Below are positions 25,406-35,444 of a stretch of DNA of 64,000 nt, piece by piece. The notes below the pieces were generated by a model that searched no databases, was not told the DNA's origin, and saw only the letters and a list, made by a program, of their open reading frames with translations. A program made the translations under genes and the position numbers. Location: the NCBI GenBank assembly GCA_028023455.1, contig JAQFVV010000036.1, positions 4,215,576 through 4,279,575 of the forward strand. The letters run 5' to 3'. Numbering within the stretch: the first letter of the stretch is position 1; each line of letters starts with the position of its first letter. Source of the stretch: Epiperipatus broadwayi (taxonomy: Eukaryota > Onychophora > Udeonychophora > Euonychophora > Peripatidae).

Positions 25406-25524
25406 ATTTAGAGTGGGGAATGTAAAAGAAAGTGGCTAACAGGTTTATCTGGGCTTAATTGCTGAGATATTCTTGACTTCGTTTAAGGAGAAGCCATAAT
25501 ACATCACATCACATCACATCACAT
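24880..25524 (+). mobile_element. 5'-truncated LINE inserted in the LTR
   Basis: This segment is absent from the partner LTR. It ends in a tandem ACATC tail (25500-25525), a typical LINE 3' end. Comparison with the uninterrupted LTR shows that about ten LTR bases (GCGAAGC and neighbours) are missing at the junction instead of being duplicated. Family members end the same way at 21605-22090 on the minus strand. Confidence 0.85.
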
Positions 25525-27929
25525 CACTCATGGTACCGAGTTCGAACATAGTTTATCGGTTCCACACTACAATCTACGGAACAACGCCTCTGATGCGACA
25601 TAAGTAAACACTTCTTTAGGCACGGTGGTCAGGGAGATGCATGAGATTCATGGTATTGTTTCCGAGTTGGCCAACAATCAAACAAATATTAATTCACATA
25701 TATAATCGAGGAAATATATATAATGGGCATCGAATAAATGAAAACTTGACTACAGGAGTACAGTTAAAATTATTTATTTACGTATTTAATAAAAAAAACA
25801 TTATTAATGTTATTAATCATATTTTTTATTCAGAGTTTCAATAGCTAATTGGCAATTTTACTATATATAAAAGTACATTTATTTATAAAGAGCATTCATT
25901 TATATGAAGGCATAATCCAGCTACCTAAGGTTCCCGAGTGAGTATTTCTAATGCGTACTGTAGGGGCTTTATACTTTGCATTGCAAGAGTCATCCGTGGC
26001 GGCGGGCATACATTTATTTAATAAAATATTTACTTTACGACTAAGGGCGAACATTTATTTGAGAGTGGATGACGGAGATAATGCCAAGGCGGAGTGATAT
26101 AGAGAATGATAAACTAAATAAAGGAACACGTGGTACGCTTTAGAAGGGCGATATAAAATGGCAGCACTGAAGCTGCAATGCCGTGAATAAGTTTATAAGG
26201 GCTTCAGGTTGGTCTCTGCCTCGACCCGAAGAGGTAAGGTGTCACATGAGCATAACCAGGGACAAGCGATCCATGTCGCAATTTGCCAGCTGGCTGCGTG
26301 ACGGTCGTCAAGCCCTACGGGAACATTATCATGTCCACTTGTGTAGGACGACTGGGTTTGATTCAACCCTATAGAATCTGGAGTATTCACGGCATGGAAT
26401 GAGCCATCGTGGCTTCAAAACGTAACACATGTATAAGATCTAAAAGATTATGGTAATATTTAACTAGATTTCAAACTCGGCCCCCCATTATCAACGTTGA
26501 CTGAAAGAAAATTGGTGACTCTCAAAGAAATGAAATTTCCGTAATTATTCATTAAAATTTAATAATAATAAAAATATCTAAAAGGGAACTTATTACAGCG
26601 AGCATGCCAGCTGTTACGACGTAATAGACCCTGCATTACAATAACTGATTCTTTGAATGCGTCTCGATTTATATGAAAGTTAAGTTATGTATAAAGCAAA
26701 TATTAATGACAATTCGACACGCATTCAATGTTCAAGCGATTATGGATTTAGCTTTAAAACTAAGACAATTATGAGAAGGTAATATTTCAATGATACTTAT
26801 AAATAAAGTGTAGATTTGAGAAATACACACCTAAGAAGGATAGAGGGAGGTAAGCTAGATTATGAGAGAAATTTACAGATTACATTAATTCTCAAATTTT
26901 AGTTCACAAAATTACAATTTTAACATTTAGAAGTTAGACAAATAGTAGGAGATGAGCTATAGCTTATTTACTAGAGTACTCTATAATTTGGAATACACAC
27001 ACAGGTACCTGTTTTAGAAGATGTTTTCATCCATTTGTTTAATAGTAGATTGTTCGTGATTAGCAGTTTTCTTTCTTGTCTTTGGTTTTTTTTATTGATT
27101 TTAACAGCAGCGGCTTTCTTGTTTATTTCAGGCAGCAGATCATTAGGGTGTTTTTACGATGGGCAAGGTGAAGTGCAGCATATGGTGGGCCATCTCCGAT
27201 GGAGAATAATCTTGGTGCTTACTCGGTCATACCTTGGCAATATCAATTTATTTTAAGATATTTTAGACTCTCCACTCGAGAGCAAATCTAAATTTCAAGT
27301 GAAAGTCTCCAGCAAGTCCAAGATGGCCTCCTTTTTTTATCTTGATCTTTTAATTTTTTCTGTTGAGATATTTTTAGGTTTTCTTTATCTTGCCCTCAGG
27401 ATAATCAATGCTTTTGCTGGTTTTAATTAGAAGAAATCTGCTGTGCTATTGTTTGTTTTGTTTTGTTTTTTTTTACATTCGTTAATTACATTTTTTTGGA
27501 ATTTTCCTATAATTAATTTATTATCTATCACTGACCGATGCTTTTAAATTTTCAAAGACAAAAGGGAATAAAATTATTTTAACTTTAATTAATTATTGCA
27601 TCAGATTTTGTTAGAATTATTATTTAACGAAATTTAAACTAAGCAATAAATACGAACTTTATAAATTCAAAATAAATGATTAATATTACACAAGATTTAT
27701 TTAGCTAAAGAAATCTAAATTATATTACTTTATCCGTATTTATTGCCTTTAATTTGAGATCGAAATGTGTGCGTGTTTATGTTGAATTCTACATATATTT
27801 ATACATTTTTAATATTGTTACACACACAACTCGATATCAAAAGTTTAAATTTGGGCGGGATAGACCGGTTAGTGAGAGAAGACAGAAAAAGGTGAAACTT
27901 AAGATTCGAATACGAATCTTACTGTTTCA

Positions 27930-27950
27930 TTTCCCCGTACTTCCCGTGAA
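27930..27950 (-). promoter_or_regulatory. Polypurine tract
   Basis: On the element strand the sequence GGGAAGTACGGGGAAA directly abuts the TGAAACAG start of the downstream LTR. A purine-rich run in this position primes plus-strand DNA synthesis in LTR retroelements. It confirms the minus-strand orientation. Confidence 0.75.
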
Positions 27951-28394
27951 CAATTAAGGAAGAACAAAGGAGGCAAGAAAGAGGAAAAAAAAATTTACAT
28001 TACATAATTGAAAGACGAAAAAAAAATTATTATTGTTTTTACAGATATTGAAATAGAGAAAGCAGAGATTACATGAAGCAACGAACAATTTATATACCCG
28101 GATCTAGAATTTAAACTTTAATTTTAAAATGACCTAATTTGGCCGTGTCTGGTTAGCAATCATTATAATACTATTAGTTAAACCGATTTTATATATAAAA
28201 AAAAAATTCCTAGACTAATATTAATTAACATAATATATATATAAAAATTTTAAAGAATAATAATTAAATATACATAACAAAATTTCTATATTAAGCCCTA
28301 TTTGACCAATAGAATTTCCATTCAACCAATATTTATCAAGTTCGTTTTACTAAATTTTATACATGGAATGGCCATCTGAAATGCTCCAATATTG

Positions 28395-29417
28395 TTATAA
28401 CCCCGGGTCAGGTGGATAATATATATCTCTCGTCGTTGACGACTGCGGCCTTGGGTTTTCTACTTTTTGTCTTCTATCCGGCGGTTCTTTGGCCCAATGG
28501 CTAAAATCTAATGTAGTGAGAAATTCACTCATTTCTATGTCCTTTATACGACTGCCTGCCATCAACTGTTGGATGGCCAGCGGCATGCCACGCTGGATGG
28601 TCCCTATGATGTGTGAATCCGAAAAGGCGAACGTTGTAAGGGATTTAAACCGATTCGCTTGGCGGAGGAAAAACTGCGTGTGTGTCTCTTGGGGTATCGT
28701 CCCATATTTTTCCTGGCAGAGCGTATTGTAGATACCGCTTTGACGCTCATTGCTCCAGTAACGCTTCATTAACACATCTTTGTAATTTCCGATTGTTTTC
28801 GGCTTCCATCTCACCATATTCCACCAGTCCTTGGCAGATCCCTGTAGATGGTAGCTATTTATCGCTATCTGCTCATCTGGCCCTGTTTTATGAAATTGGA
28901 AAAACTTTTGCAAGCTCTCTAAGTGGGCTTGTGGGTTTTCTCCGATCATCCATCTAAAGATCTTGATGTGGATCATCTTGGCTAAATAGCTTTGGTGTCC
29001 AATGTCCATCTTCGCCTCTTCTTTAATGCTGACTTCCTTTTCCGGTTCTTGTGGGCCTTCATCAGTTGGAATGAGGTCTCTCTGCTCATCATATTTTTTT
29101 ATCTTCATGACACTACCTGTTTGCTCTTCTATCATAGGTTCATCAGATCTCTCTACCTTCATTTCACTCTGCCTGTCTTTAACCTCTTCTACCTTTTTAC
29201 TAACTTTGGATATTCCCAACTGTTCCCTTATTACTTCTAACTCTCTCACTATAGTGTCTTTAAATTCCTGACATTCCTTGACTCTTCTTTTTTCTTCTTC
29301 CTGTCTCCTTTTTGATTCTTCATCGCTTCTTTTTCTCATTTCCTCCTCATACATTTTCTTCACCTCCTGCATACTTCGTCTGAGCACCTCCTCCATGAAC
29401 CTGAAATTATAGTCCAT
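28395..29417 (-). CDS. gag: Retrotransposon Gag protein, intact
   Basis: A 340-codon ORF starting at ATG 29417. Residues about 1-75 are highly charged and coiled-coil-like (EEEMRKRSDEESKRRQEEEK). Residues about 145-270 resemble the retrotransposon Gag domain, with PQAHLESLQKFFQF, LQGSAKDWWN and the later FFLRQANRFKSL. This domain forms the capsid-like particle that packages element RNA. I see no CCHC nucleic-acid-binding knuckle at the C-terminus, which ends in a P/R-rich tail (PPDRRQK, YYPPDPG). There is no frameshift or internal stop, unlike every other retroelement ORF here. No protease or pol frame follows in the roughly 465 bases before the LTR. Plus-strand ORFs over this region are shadows. 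Confidence 0.85.
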   Translation of the reverse strand: MDYNFRFMEEVLRRSMQEVKKMYEEEMRKRSDEESKRRQEEEKRRVKECQEFKDTIVRELEVIREQLGISKVSKKVEEVKDRQSEMKVERSDEPMIEEQTGSVMKIKKYDEQRDLIPTDEGPQEPEKEVSIKEEAKMDIGHQSYLAKMIHIKIFRWMIGENPQAHLESLQKFFQFHKTGPDEQIAINSYHLQGSAKDWWNMVRWKPKTIGNYKDVLMKRYWSNERQSGIYNTLCQEKYGTIPQETHTQFFLRQANRFKSLTTFAFSDSHIIGTIQRGMPLAIQQLMAGSRIKDIEMSEFLTTLDFSHWAKEPPDRRQKVENPRPQSSTTRDIYYPPDPGL

Positions 29418-30055
29418 TGATGCTCTGCATTGTTGCGGAGCTTCCCCTCACTCGGGTGTCGACTCCAAAGCCTCAGATAAATCTAGCTGTTCTGTATCCG
29501 TATTTTCTGTTTCCATTTTCTTATCCATTTTCTTACTATTTATTTATTTTTTTACACTATTAGCATTTAACTATTCCCCACCGGTATCTTGGCCCTATAA
29601 TACTCTTCATTGCCCTCTCCTACTCTACATTAATATACTTAACATATATATCATAACGAACTATTAGTAACGCGTATAAGCCACTGCTGTCTATGACATA
29701 TATATTTTTACCTTAACTAAATTTTATTGTTAAACATAATAAGCTTCTGCTGTCTCATTTAGCTACTGATTATTATTATTATTATTATTATATAAAAGAT
29801 ATTTCATTAGATCCGAGTATTTCGTTCCTTCTTAAATTACACACACATCCCTGCATTCCCTAACTTTGTTATTACGCCTGCTGTCCCTTCACTCACTCGA
29901 CCCACATTACTTCACTCGATTTATTTTTGTTATTTTTATTTTTATCCAAAACAAACTCTTATATATATAAAACAATTAGCCAACTCGGCAACGAACGCTA
30001 AAGGATTTTATCTGCATTATTTTTGCTCAGGGTATCTATGGGTTTTATACTCGAA
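29418..30055 (-). other. Untranslated leader of the Gag-only element
   Basis: About 640 bases lie between the primer-binding site and the Gag start. They are AT-rich with a short (ATT)n tract at 29769-29790. No ORF is credible. The segment would hold the packaging signal by position. Confidence 0.55.
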
Positions 30056-30075
30056 GCCTCACGTTATTGGCACCA
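30056..30075 (-). promoter_or_regulatory. Primer-binding site
   Basis: On the element strand the sequence TGGTGCCAATAACGTGAGGC begins with TGG, as required to pair with the CCA end of a tRNA. It lies 23 bases downstream of the upstream LTR. Its position and start are convincing; I cannot say which tRNA it matches. Confidence 0.75.
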
Positions 30076-30098
30076 AATGCTAAAAAAAAATTTAACTA

Positions 30099-32592
30099 TG
30101 TAACAGTCAAAACACGTGTATCTCATTAACATGGTGCAGAATTCAACCACCACACAGAACAGCAGCACCATCGAGTAGCGAAGCCACTCATGGTACCAAG
30201 TTCGAACATAGTTTATCGGTTCCACACTACAATCTATGGAACAACGCCTCTGATGCGACATAAGTAAACACTTCTTTAGGCACGGTGGTCAGGGAGATGC
30301 ATGAGATTCATGGTATTGTTTCCGAGTTGGCCAACAATCAAACAAATATTAATTCACATATATAATCGAGGAAATATATATAATGGGCATCGAATCAATG
30401 AAAACTTGACTACAGGCATACAGTTAAAATTATTTATTTACGTATTTAATAAAAAAAACATTATTAATGTTATTAATCATATTTTTTATTCAGAGTTTCA
30501 ATAGCTAATTGGCAATTTTACTATATATAAAAGTACATTTATTTATAAAGAGCATTCATTTATATGAAGGCGTAATCCAGCTACCTAAGGTTCCCGAGTG
30601 AGTATTTCTAATGTGTACTGTAGGGGCTTTATACTTTGCATTGCAAGAGTCATCCGTGGCGGCGGGCATACATTTATTTAATAAAATATTTATTTTATGA
30701 CTAAGGGCGAACATTTATTTGAGAGTGGATGACGGAAATAATGCCGAGGCGGAGTGATATAGAGAATGATAAACTAAATAAAGGAACACGTGGTACGCTT
30801 TAGAAGGGCGATATAAAATGGCAGCACTGAAGCTGCAATGCCGTGAATAAGTATATAAGGGCTTCGGGTTGGTCTCTGCCTCGACCCGAAGAGGGAAGGT
30901 GTCACATGAGCATAACCAGGGACAAGCGGTCCATGTTGCAATTTGCCAGCTGGCTGCATGACGGTCGTCAAGCCCTATGGGAACATTATCATGTCTACTT
31001 GTGTAGGATGACTGGGTTTGATTCAACCCTATAGAATCCGGAGTATTCACGGCGTGGAATGAGCCATCGTGGCTTCAAAACGTAACACATGTATAAGATC
31101 TAAAAGATTATGGTAATATTTAACTAGATTTCAAACTCGGCCCCCCATTATCAACGTTGACTGAAAGAAAATTGGTGACTCTCAAAGAAATGAAATTTCC
31201 GTAATTATTCATTAAAATTTAATAATAATAAAAAATATCTAAAAGGGGACTTATTACAGCGAGCATGCCAGCTGTTACGACGTAATAGACCCTGCATTAC
31301 AATAACTGATTCTTTGAATGCGTCTCGATTTATATGAAATTTAAGTTATGTATAAAGCAAATATTAATGACAATTCGACACGCATTCAATGTTCAAGCAA
31401 TTATGGATTTAGCTTTAAAACTAAGACAATTATGAGAAGGTAATATTTCAATGATACTTATAAATAAAGTGTAGATTTGAGAAATACACACCTAAGAAGG
31501 ATAGAGGGAGGTAAGCTAGATTATGAGAGAAATTTACAGATTACATTAATTCTCAAATTTTAGTTCACAAAATTACAATTTTAACATTTAGAAGTTAGAC
31601 AAATAGTCGGAGATGAGCTATAGCTTATTTACTAGAGTACTCTATAATTTGGAATACACACACAGGTACCTGTTTTATAAGATGTTTTCGTCCATTTGTT
31701 TAATAGTAGATTGTTCGTGATTAGCTGTTTTCTTTCTTGTCTTTGGGTTTTTTTATTGATTTTAACAGCAGCGGCTTTCTTGTTTATTTCAGGCAGCAGA
31801 TCATTAGGGTGTTTTTACGATGGGCAAGGTGAAGTGTGGCATATGGTGGGACATCTCCCAATGGAGAATAATCTCGGTGCTTACTCGGTCATACCTTGGC
31901 AATATCAATTTATTTTAAGATATTTTAGACTCTCCACTCGAGAGCAAAGCTAAATTTCAAGTGAAAGTCTCCAGCAAGTCCAAGATGGCCTCCTTTTTTA
32001 TCTTGATCTTTTAATTTTTTCTGTTGAAATATTTTTAGGTTTTCTTTATCTTGCCCTCAGGATAATCAATGCTTTTGCTGGTTTTAATTAGAAGAAATCT
32101 GCTGTGCTATTGTTTGTTTTGTTGTTTTTTTTTTTTACATTCGTAAATTACATTTTTTTTGGAATTTTTTTATAATTAATTTATTATCTATCACTGACCG
32201 ATGCTTTTAAATTTTCAAAGACAAAAGGGAATAAAATTATTTTAACTTTAATTAATTATTGCATCAGATTTTGTTAGAATTATTATTTAACGAAATTTAA
32301 ACTAAGCAATAAATACGAACTTTATAAATTCAAAATAAATGATTAATATTACACAAGATTTATTTAGCTAAAGAAATCCAAATTATATTACTTTATCCAT
32401 ATTTATTGCCTTTAATTTGAGATCGAAATGTGTGCGTGTTTATGTTGAATTCTACATATATTTATACATTTTTAATATTGTTACACACACAACTCGATAT
32501 CAAAAGTTTAAATTTGGGCGGGATAGACCGGTCAGTGAGAGAAGACAGAAAATGGTGAAACTTAAGATTCGAATACGAATCTTACTGTTTCA
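30099..32592 (-). repeat. Upstream (5') LTR of the Gag-only element, uninterrupted
   Basis: 2,494 bp with TG..CA ends, followed on the plus side by ATAT (32593-32596). It is the intact reference for the interrupted partner at 24801-27929. Differences between the two are mainly single-base transitions. The LTR contains no protein-coding gene I can recognise. Confidence 0.9.
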
Positions 32593-32639
32593 ATATGTTC
32601 TTAGTACTAATAAATTCCTCTATATGTATTTCCACCCAG

Positions 32640-32905
32640 TACAAGCCAGAGTAATCAATGGATGCCATCTAGTGCCTACTCATCCAATATCCCCAGCCTA
32701 GTTTCTGGCTTGTGGCCTTCATCAATGAGGAGCCAGAAATTAGTCTGGGGATATTGATGAGTAGGCACTAGATGGGGATTTTACACACAAGCCTTCTGGC
32801 ATCCAAAGATTACTCTGGCGTGCACTGAGTGTCAATACGTATAGAGAGTTTTGCCTGTTTTAATAACAGTTAAAAGCAAGCATAAGAAATGGTGATCATG
32901 TGATG
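32640..32905. repeat. Foldback relative, inner module
   Basis: Inverted arms GCCTACTCATCCAATATCCC and GGGGATATTGATGAGTAGGC flank a short centre with GTTTCTGGCTTGTGG. These correspond to the inner arms of the foldback element at 20385-21420 (20731-20805 and 21191-21265), as does the following AGAGTTTTGC. The outer arms are missing, so it is a partial or shorter family member. It lies 47 bases beyond the LTR element. Confidence 0.75.
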
Positions 32906-33167
32906 TTTATTGGCTTTTATTAATAAAGCTAATTATAAAAAATGGTTTATAGCTATAGAACCCATTCTAACAAATGATTCTGATATAATTTTCATATATT
33001 CTTAATAACAAGTAATAAAATGTAGTATTTTTAAAGTAATTTTTTTATTAATATAATATGCATATTTACTATGACTATTAAAGAATATGGAACCATCTCA
33101 CAATCTTCATTTTTTCAATTTCCTTTATATAATTAACTTTCATTTTGAAAAAAGCAGAAATAATGAA

Positions 33168-33395
33168 TATATATATATCAATAGATGGAGCTTTATCAAA
33201 ACCTCCGAACAAGAGCATTTTGTTTACATAAATGTCAAAAGAGTCAGAATTCACTATCTCTTTCCTTGGCTCCACCTTCAGATCAGCTAATTTTAAGCTA
33301 ATTTGCTATCATCAGTAAAGCTCCATCTATTGATCATAAATGCAAGTGATAGCAAGTTACATGATTTATAACTTGTTTTTCATATATATATAAGA
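33168..33395. repeat. Foldback relative, outer module
   Basis: Inverted ends TCAATAGATGGAGCTTTATC and GTAAAGCTCCATCTATTGAT are present. The internal part resembles one arm of the hairpin at 20421-20512, and a tail holds the CAAGTTA/TAACTTG hairpin ending in (AT)n. It has the same architecture as 20385-21420 but lacks the inner modules. Confidence 0.75.
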
Positions 33396-33399
33396 AATA

Positions 33400-34730
33400 A
33401 AAATAATTTAAATGAAATTTTAACTTTCGGAAGTGTATTTTTTTTAGTCTACAGAGCTATAGCTTTTTCCAGCAATCATCAAATGTTAATATTATTTTCA
33501 TAAAAAGTTCAATAAATAGATTTTTTTCAGTTGATATTACTTATGTTTTGAATTTAACCAACAATTGTATCTCACCCCCCCCCCCCAAAAAAAAATAGAA
33601 TAACAGAAAAGTAATAGGTTCATGTTTTTAAAGATATAAAAAGATAAAAAATGATAGCTTAATAAGTATTATTGTAAAGTATTTATATTGTATAAAGTTA
33701 CTTAGAAAATATAAAAAAAAACATTTGGTTAACTTTTTTATATCACACAATGTCCTGGACAAAAATGTTTTAAAGTGCTACTAAACATAAAAAAATCTGA
33801 TCAGAATGATTGTCTTGTTAATCTGACTTATATAATATCTGACAGTTAATGTGTCTCTTTACATCAGAAATGTGATGGTAGATCTGCTATATTAAACTGC
33901 TTTTCTGTAGCTATCTGCACTAATCGTTGTGTACTTTTTTTAATGTTAAAACTATGACTTAGTGAATATTGATTTATTAATTAAAAACAAATTCTGATGA
34001 AGATCACATTTTCCAGGTAATATGACAAAGATTAAAATCCATCTTCACATGTTTAGTCCTCTAAACTTTGTGATAGTTTGTAATCTGGTTTCCACAACAT
34101 TTGTAACATTACTTCAAGAACATTTTTGGAATAAGAAACAATATGAATTTTGTATACTTTATTATATCTTCCTGATTATTTTTATACAATAATTGTATTA
34201 TAATTATTTAAAATCAAAATAATACATGTATACGCTCAGACCTTAGAAGTTAATAGTAAAGTTGATCCTAATGTTAAGAAAGAAAACTATGGTTTTTAAG
34301 ATGATCAAGCCTTGTCACATGGATTGTGTGATATCATTACTTATTATTATTGACACTATGTTAGAAACTGTTAAGTTATTTTAAAAATTATAAAGCAATT
34401 TTATATTTGAAAGCAGAATTTTATAGACTTATTATAAACTCACATCAACCACATTTAAAAAATAAATTTCAATCAAAGATTTTAATACATTGTACAGGCT
34501 TAAACCTGCATTTATATATGTAATATATGTGGGGTTCGAACTCATATTTTGTTGATTTTTTGACATCAAGCTTTCCTGATCACTGTTTTATATTTTATTC
34601 TGAAAAATAATGAAGAGTGATAGCTATAATAAATGGTGTGGTATATGTGATTGATTTATGTTTATTTTTTGTTTTCCAATTATAATAGTAGCTCTTTTCT
34701 ATCCAGTAATTGTTTGACTACTTCTTCAAA
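33400..34730. other. Anonymous AT-rich DNA
   Basis: Contains a poly-C/poly-A run near 33575-33595 and a B-box-like GGGGTTCGAACTC at 34530-34542 without a partner A box. No ORF of interest. Confidence 0.45.
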
Positions 34731-34837
34731 TGTTACAACTATCCAATAATAATTTTACTTGTTAAAATTGTTTAATTGTATAAGCATATACCATTTACAA
34801 CTTACTTAAACACTTTATCAATACTCTTTATTTATAT

Positions 34838-34882
34838 AAAAACTTCCAGTTTCGACTGTCCTGCAGTCATCATCATCGAAGA
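34838..34882 (-). ncRNA. Hammerhead-ribozyme-like relic of a Penelope-type element
   Basis: On the minus strand ATGATGA (hammerhead core is CTGATGA) is followed by one base, then a 5-bp stem GACTG/CAGTC with a short loop, then GAAAC, then ACT/AGT as a possible stem III and a UU cleavage context. The C of the core is changed and stem I pairs poorly, so it is probably inactive. The order of core, stem II, GAAA and minimal stem III is that of the ribozymes known in Penelope-like repeats. No RT lies nearby. Confidence 0.45.
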
Positions 34883-35363
34883 TACAATATCCAAATATCT
34901 AATTATATAATTAATACACTTATAAACATATTCATATACATAATTAAACAAAAATAAATATACATTTTAACCTGACCATTATAAGTAATTGTTTCTCATT
35001 TTCTTACTTTACTCTTCAATAATTCTGTCAATATTTATTTTATATCACTTTATTTTATTTTTTTTTAAAAAAATATTTATTATAATTATAAACTTTAATA
35101 TTTATTTTACTATTTATTACATATTATTGTCATTTTACTTATATTATAAATCAACTTCTAATCTTCTCTTATTTTTATTATTTTTATTAATTGTATAAGG
35201 ATAGTAGAATTCAGTTCCCACACTATTTACCTCCTAAGTTTATCATGTTTATTTATTGGGTATAACATTCATAAAATTATTTTTTAAAAAATCATGTTAA
35301 AATATAATCTTATTTATTAATCATTTATTAACATTTTAATTTAAAAATTATAATATTCATTTT

Positions 35364-35440
35364 AAATAATATTAATTAAGGCTGTAGTCTCAATCACATG
35401 CGCATGTGATTGAGGCTACAGCCTTAATGAATATTATTTA
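35364..35440. repeat. Perfect-centre palindrome
   Basis: Arms of about 37 bases meet with no spacer at CATGCGCATG (centre 35401/35402) and read GGCTGTAG.CTCAATCA outward. The GC-containing core stands out from the AT-rich flanks. It is either a tiny MITE with all of its length in arms or the footprint of a larger foldback. Confidence 0.8.
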
Positions 35441-35444
35441 CGTA

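Larger units (their letters stand above)
24801..27929 (-). repeat. Downstream (3') LTR of the Gag-only element, interrupted
   Basis: The LTR spans TGTAACAG to CTGTTTCA on the plus strand and is preceded by the ATAT duplication. It matches the other LTR (30099-32592) throughout, except for a LINE fragment at 24880-25524 that replaces about ten bases. Without it the LTR is about 2.49 kb, very long for the class. A GC-richer section at 26190-26410 lies in otherwise AT-rich sequence and may contain control elements; this is inference. Short ORFs such as 26183-26390 occur on both strands of that section and are not considered genes. Confidence 0.9.
24801..32592 (-). mobile_element. Gag-only Ty3/Gypsy-like LTR retrotransposon with 2.5-kb LTRs
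   Basis: Full-length minus-strand element. Both LTRs run, on the element strand, TGAAACAG..CTGTTACA (the usual TG..CA). The flanks carry an ATAT duplication (24797-24800 and 32593-32596). A primer-binding site follows the upstream LTR and a purine tract precedes the downstream LTR. The internal part is only about 2.17 kb and codes for Gag alone. Protease, RT, RNase H and integrase are absent, so it must rely on enzymes from another element. By eye the LTRs differ at roughly 45 of about 2,490 aligned bases, apart from one LINE insertion, which indicates a fairly recent insertion. Such Gag-only elements are known in plants (TR-GAG). The order fits Ty3/Gypsy, but without pol the assignment is inferred. 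Confidence 0.85.

Noticed and set aside
25500-25527. CRISPR-like or satellite array of CACAT units
   Set aside because: Only five short units at the 3' end of a LINE; it is the element's tail.
28489-29271. Several plus-strand ORFs of 80-90 codons
   Set aside because: Shadows of the intact minus-strand Gag frame.
26183-31050. Paired ORFs such as 26183-26390 and 30715-31050 repeated in both LTRs
   Set aside because: They lie inside LTRs, occur on both strands and differ by stops or extensions between copies; no protein family recognised.
33580-33595. Poly-C/poly-A run as a regulatory G-quadruplex
   Set aside because: A single uninterrupted run without loops; a sequencing or slippage tract is simpler.
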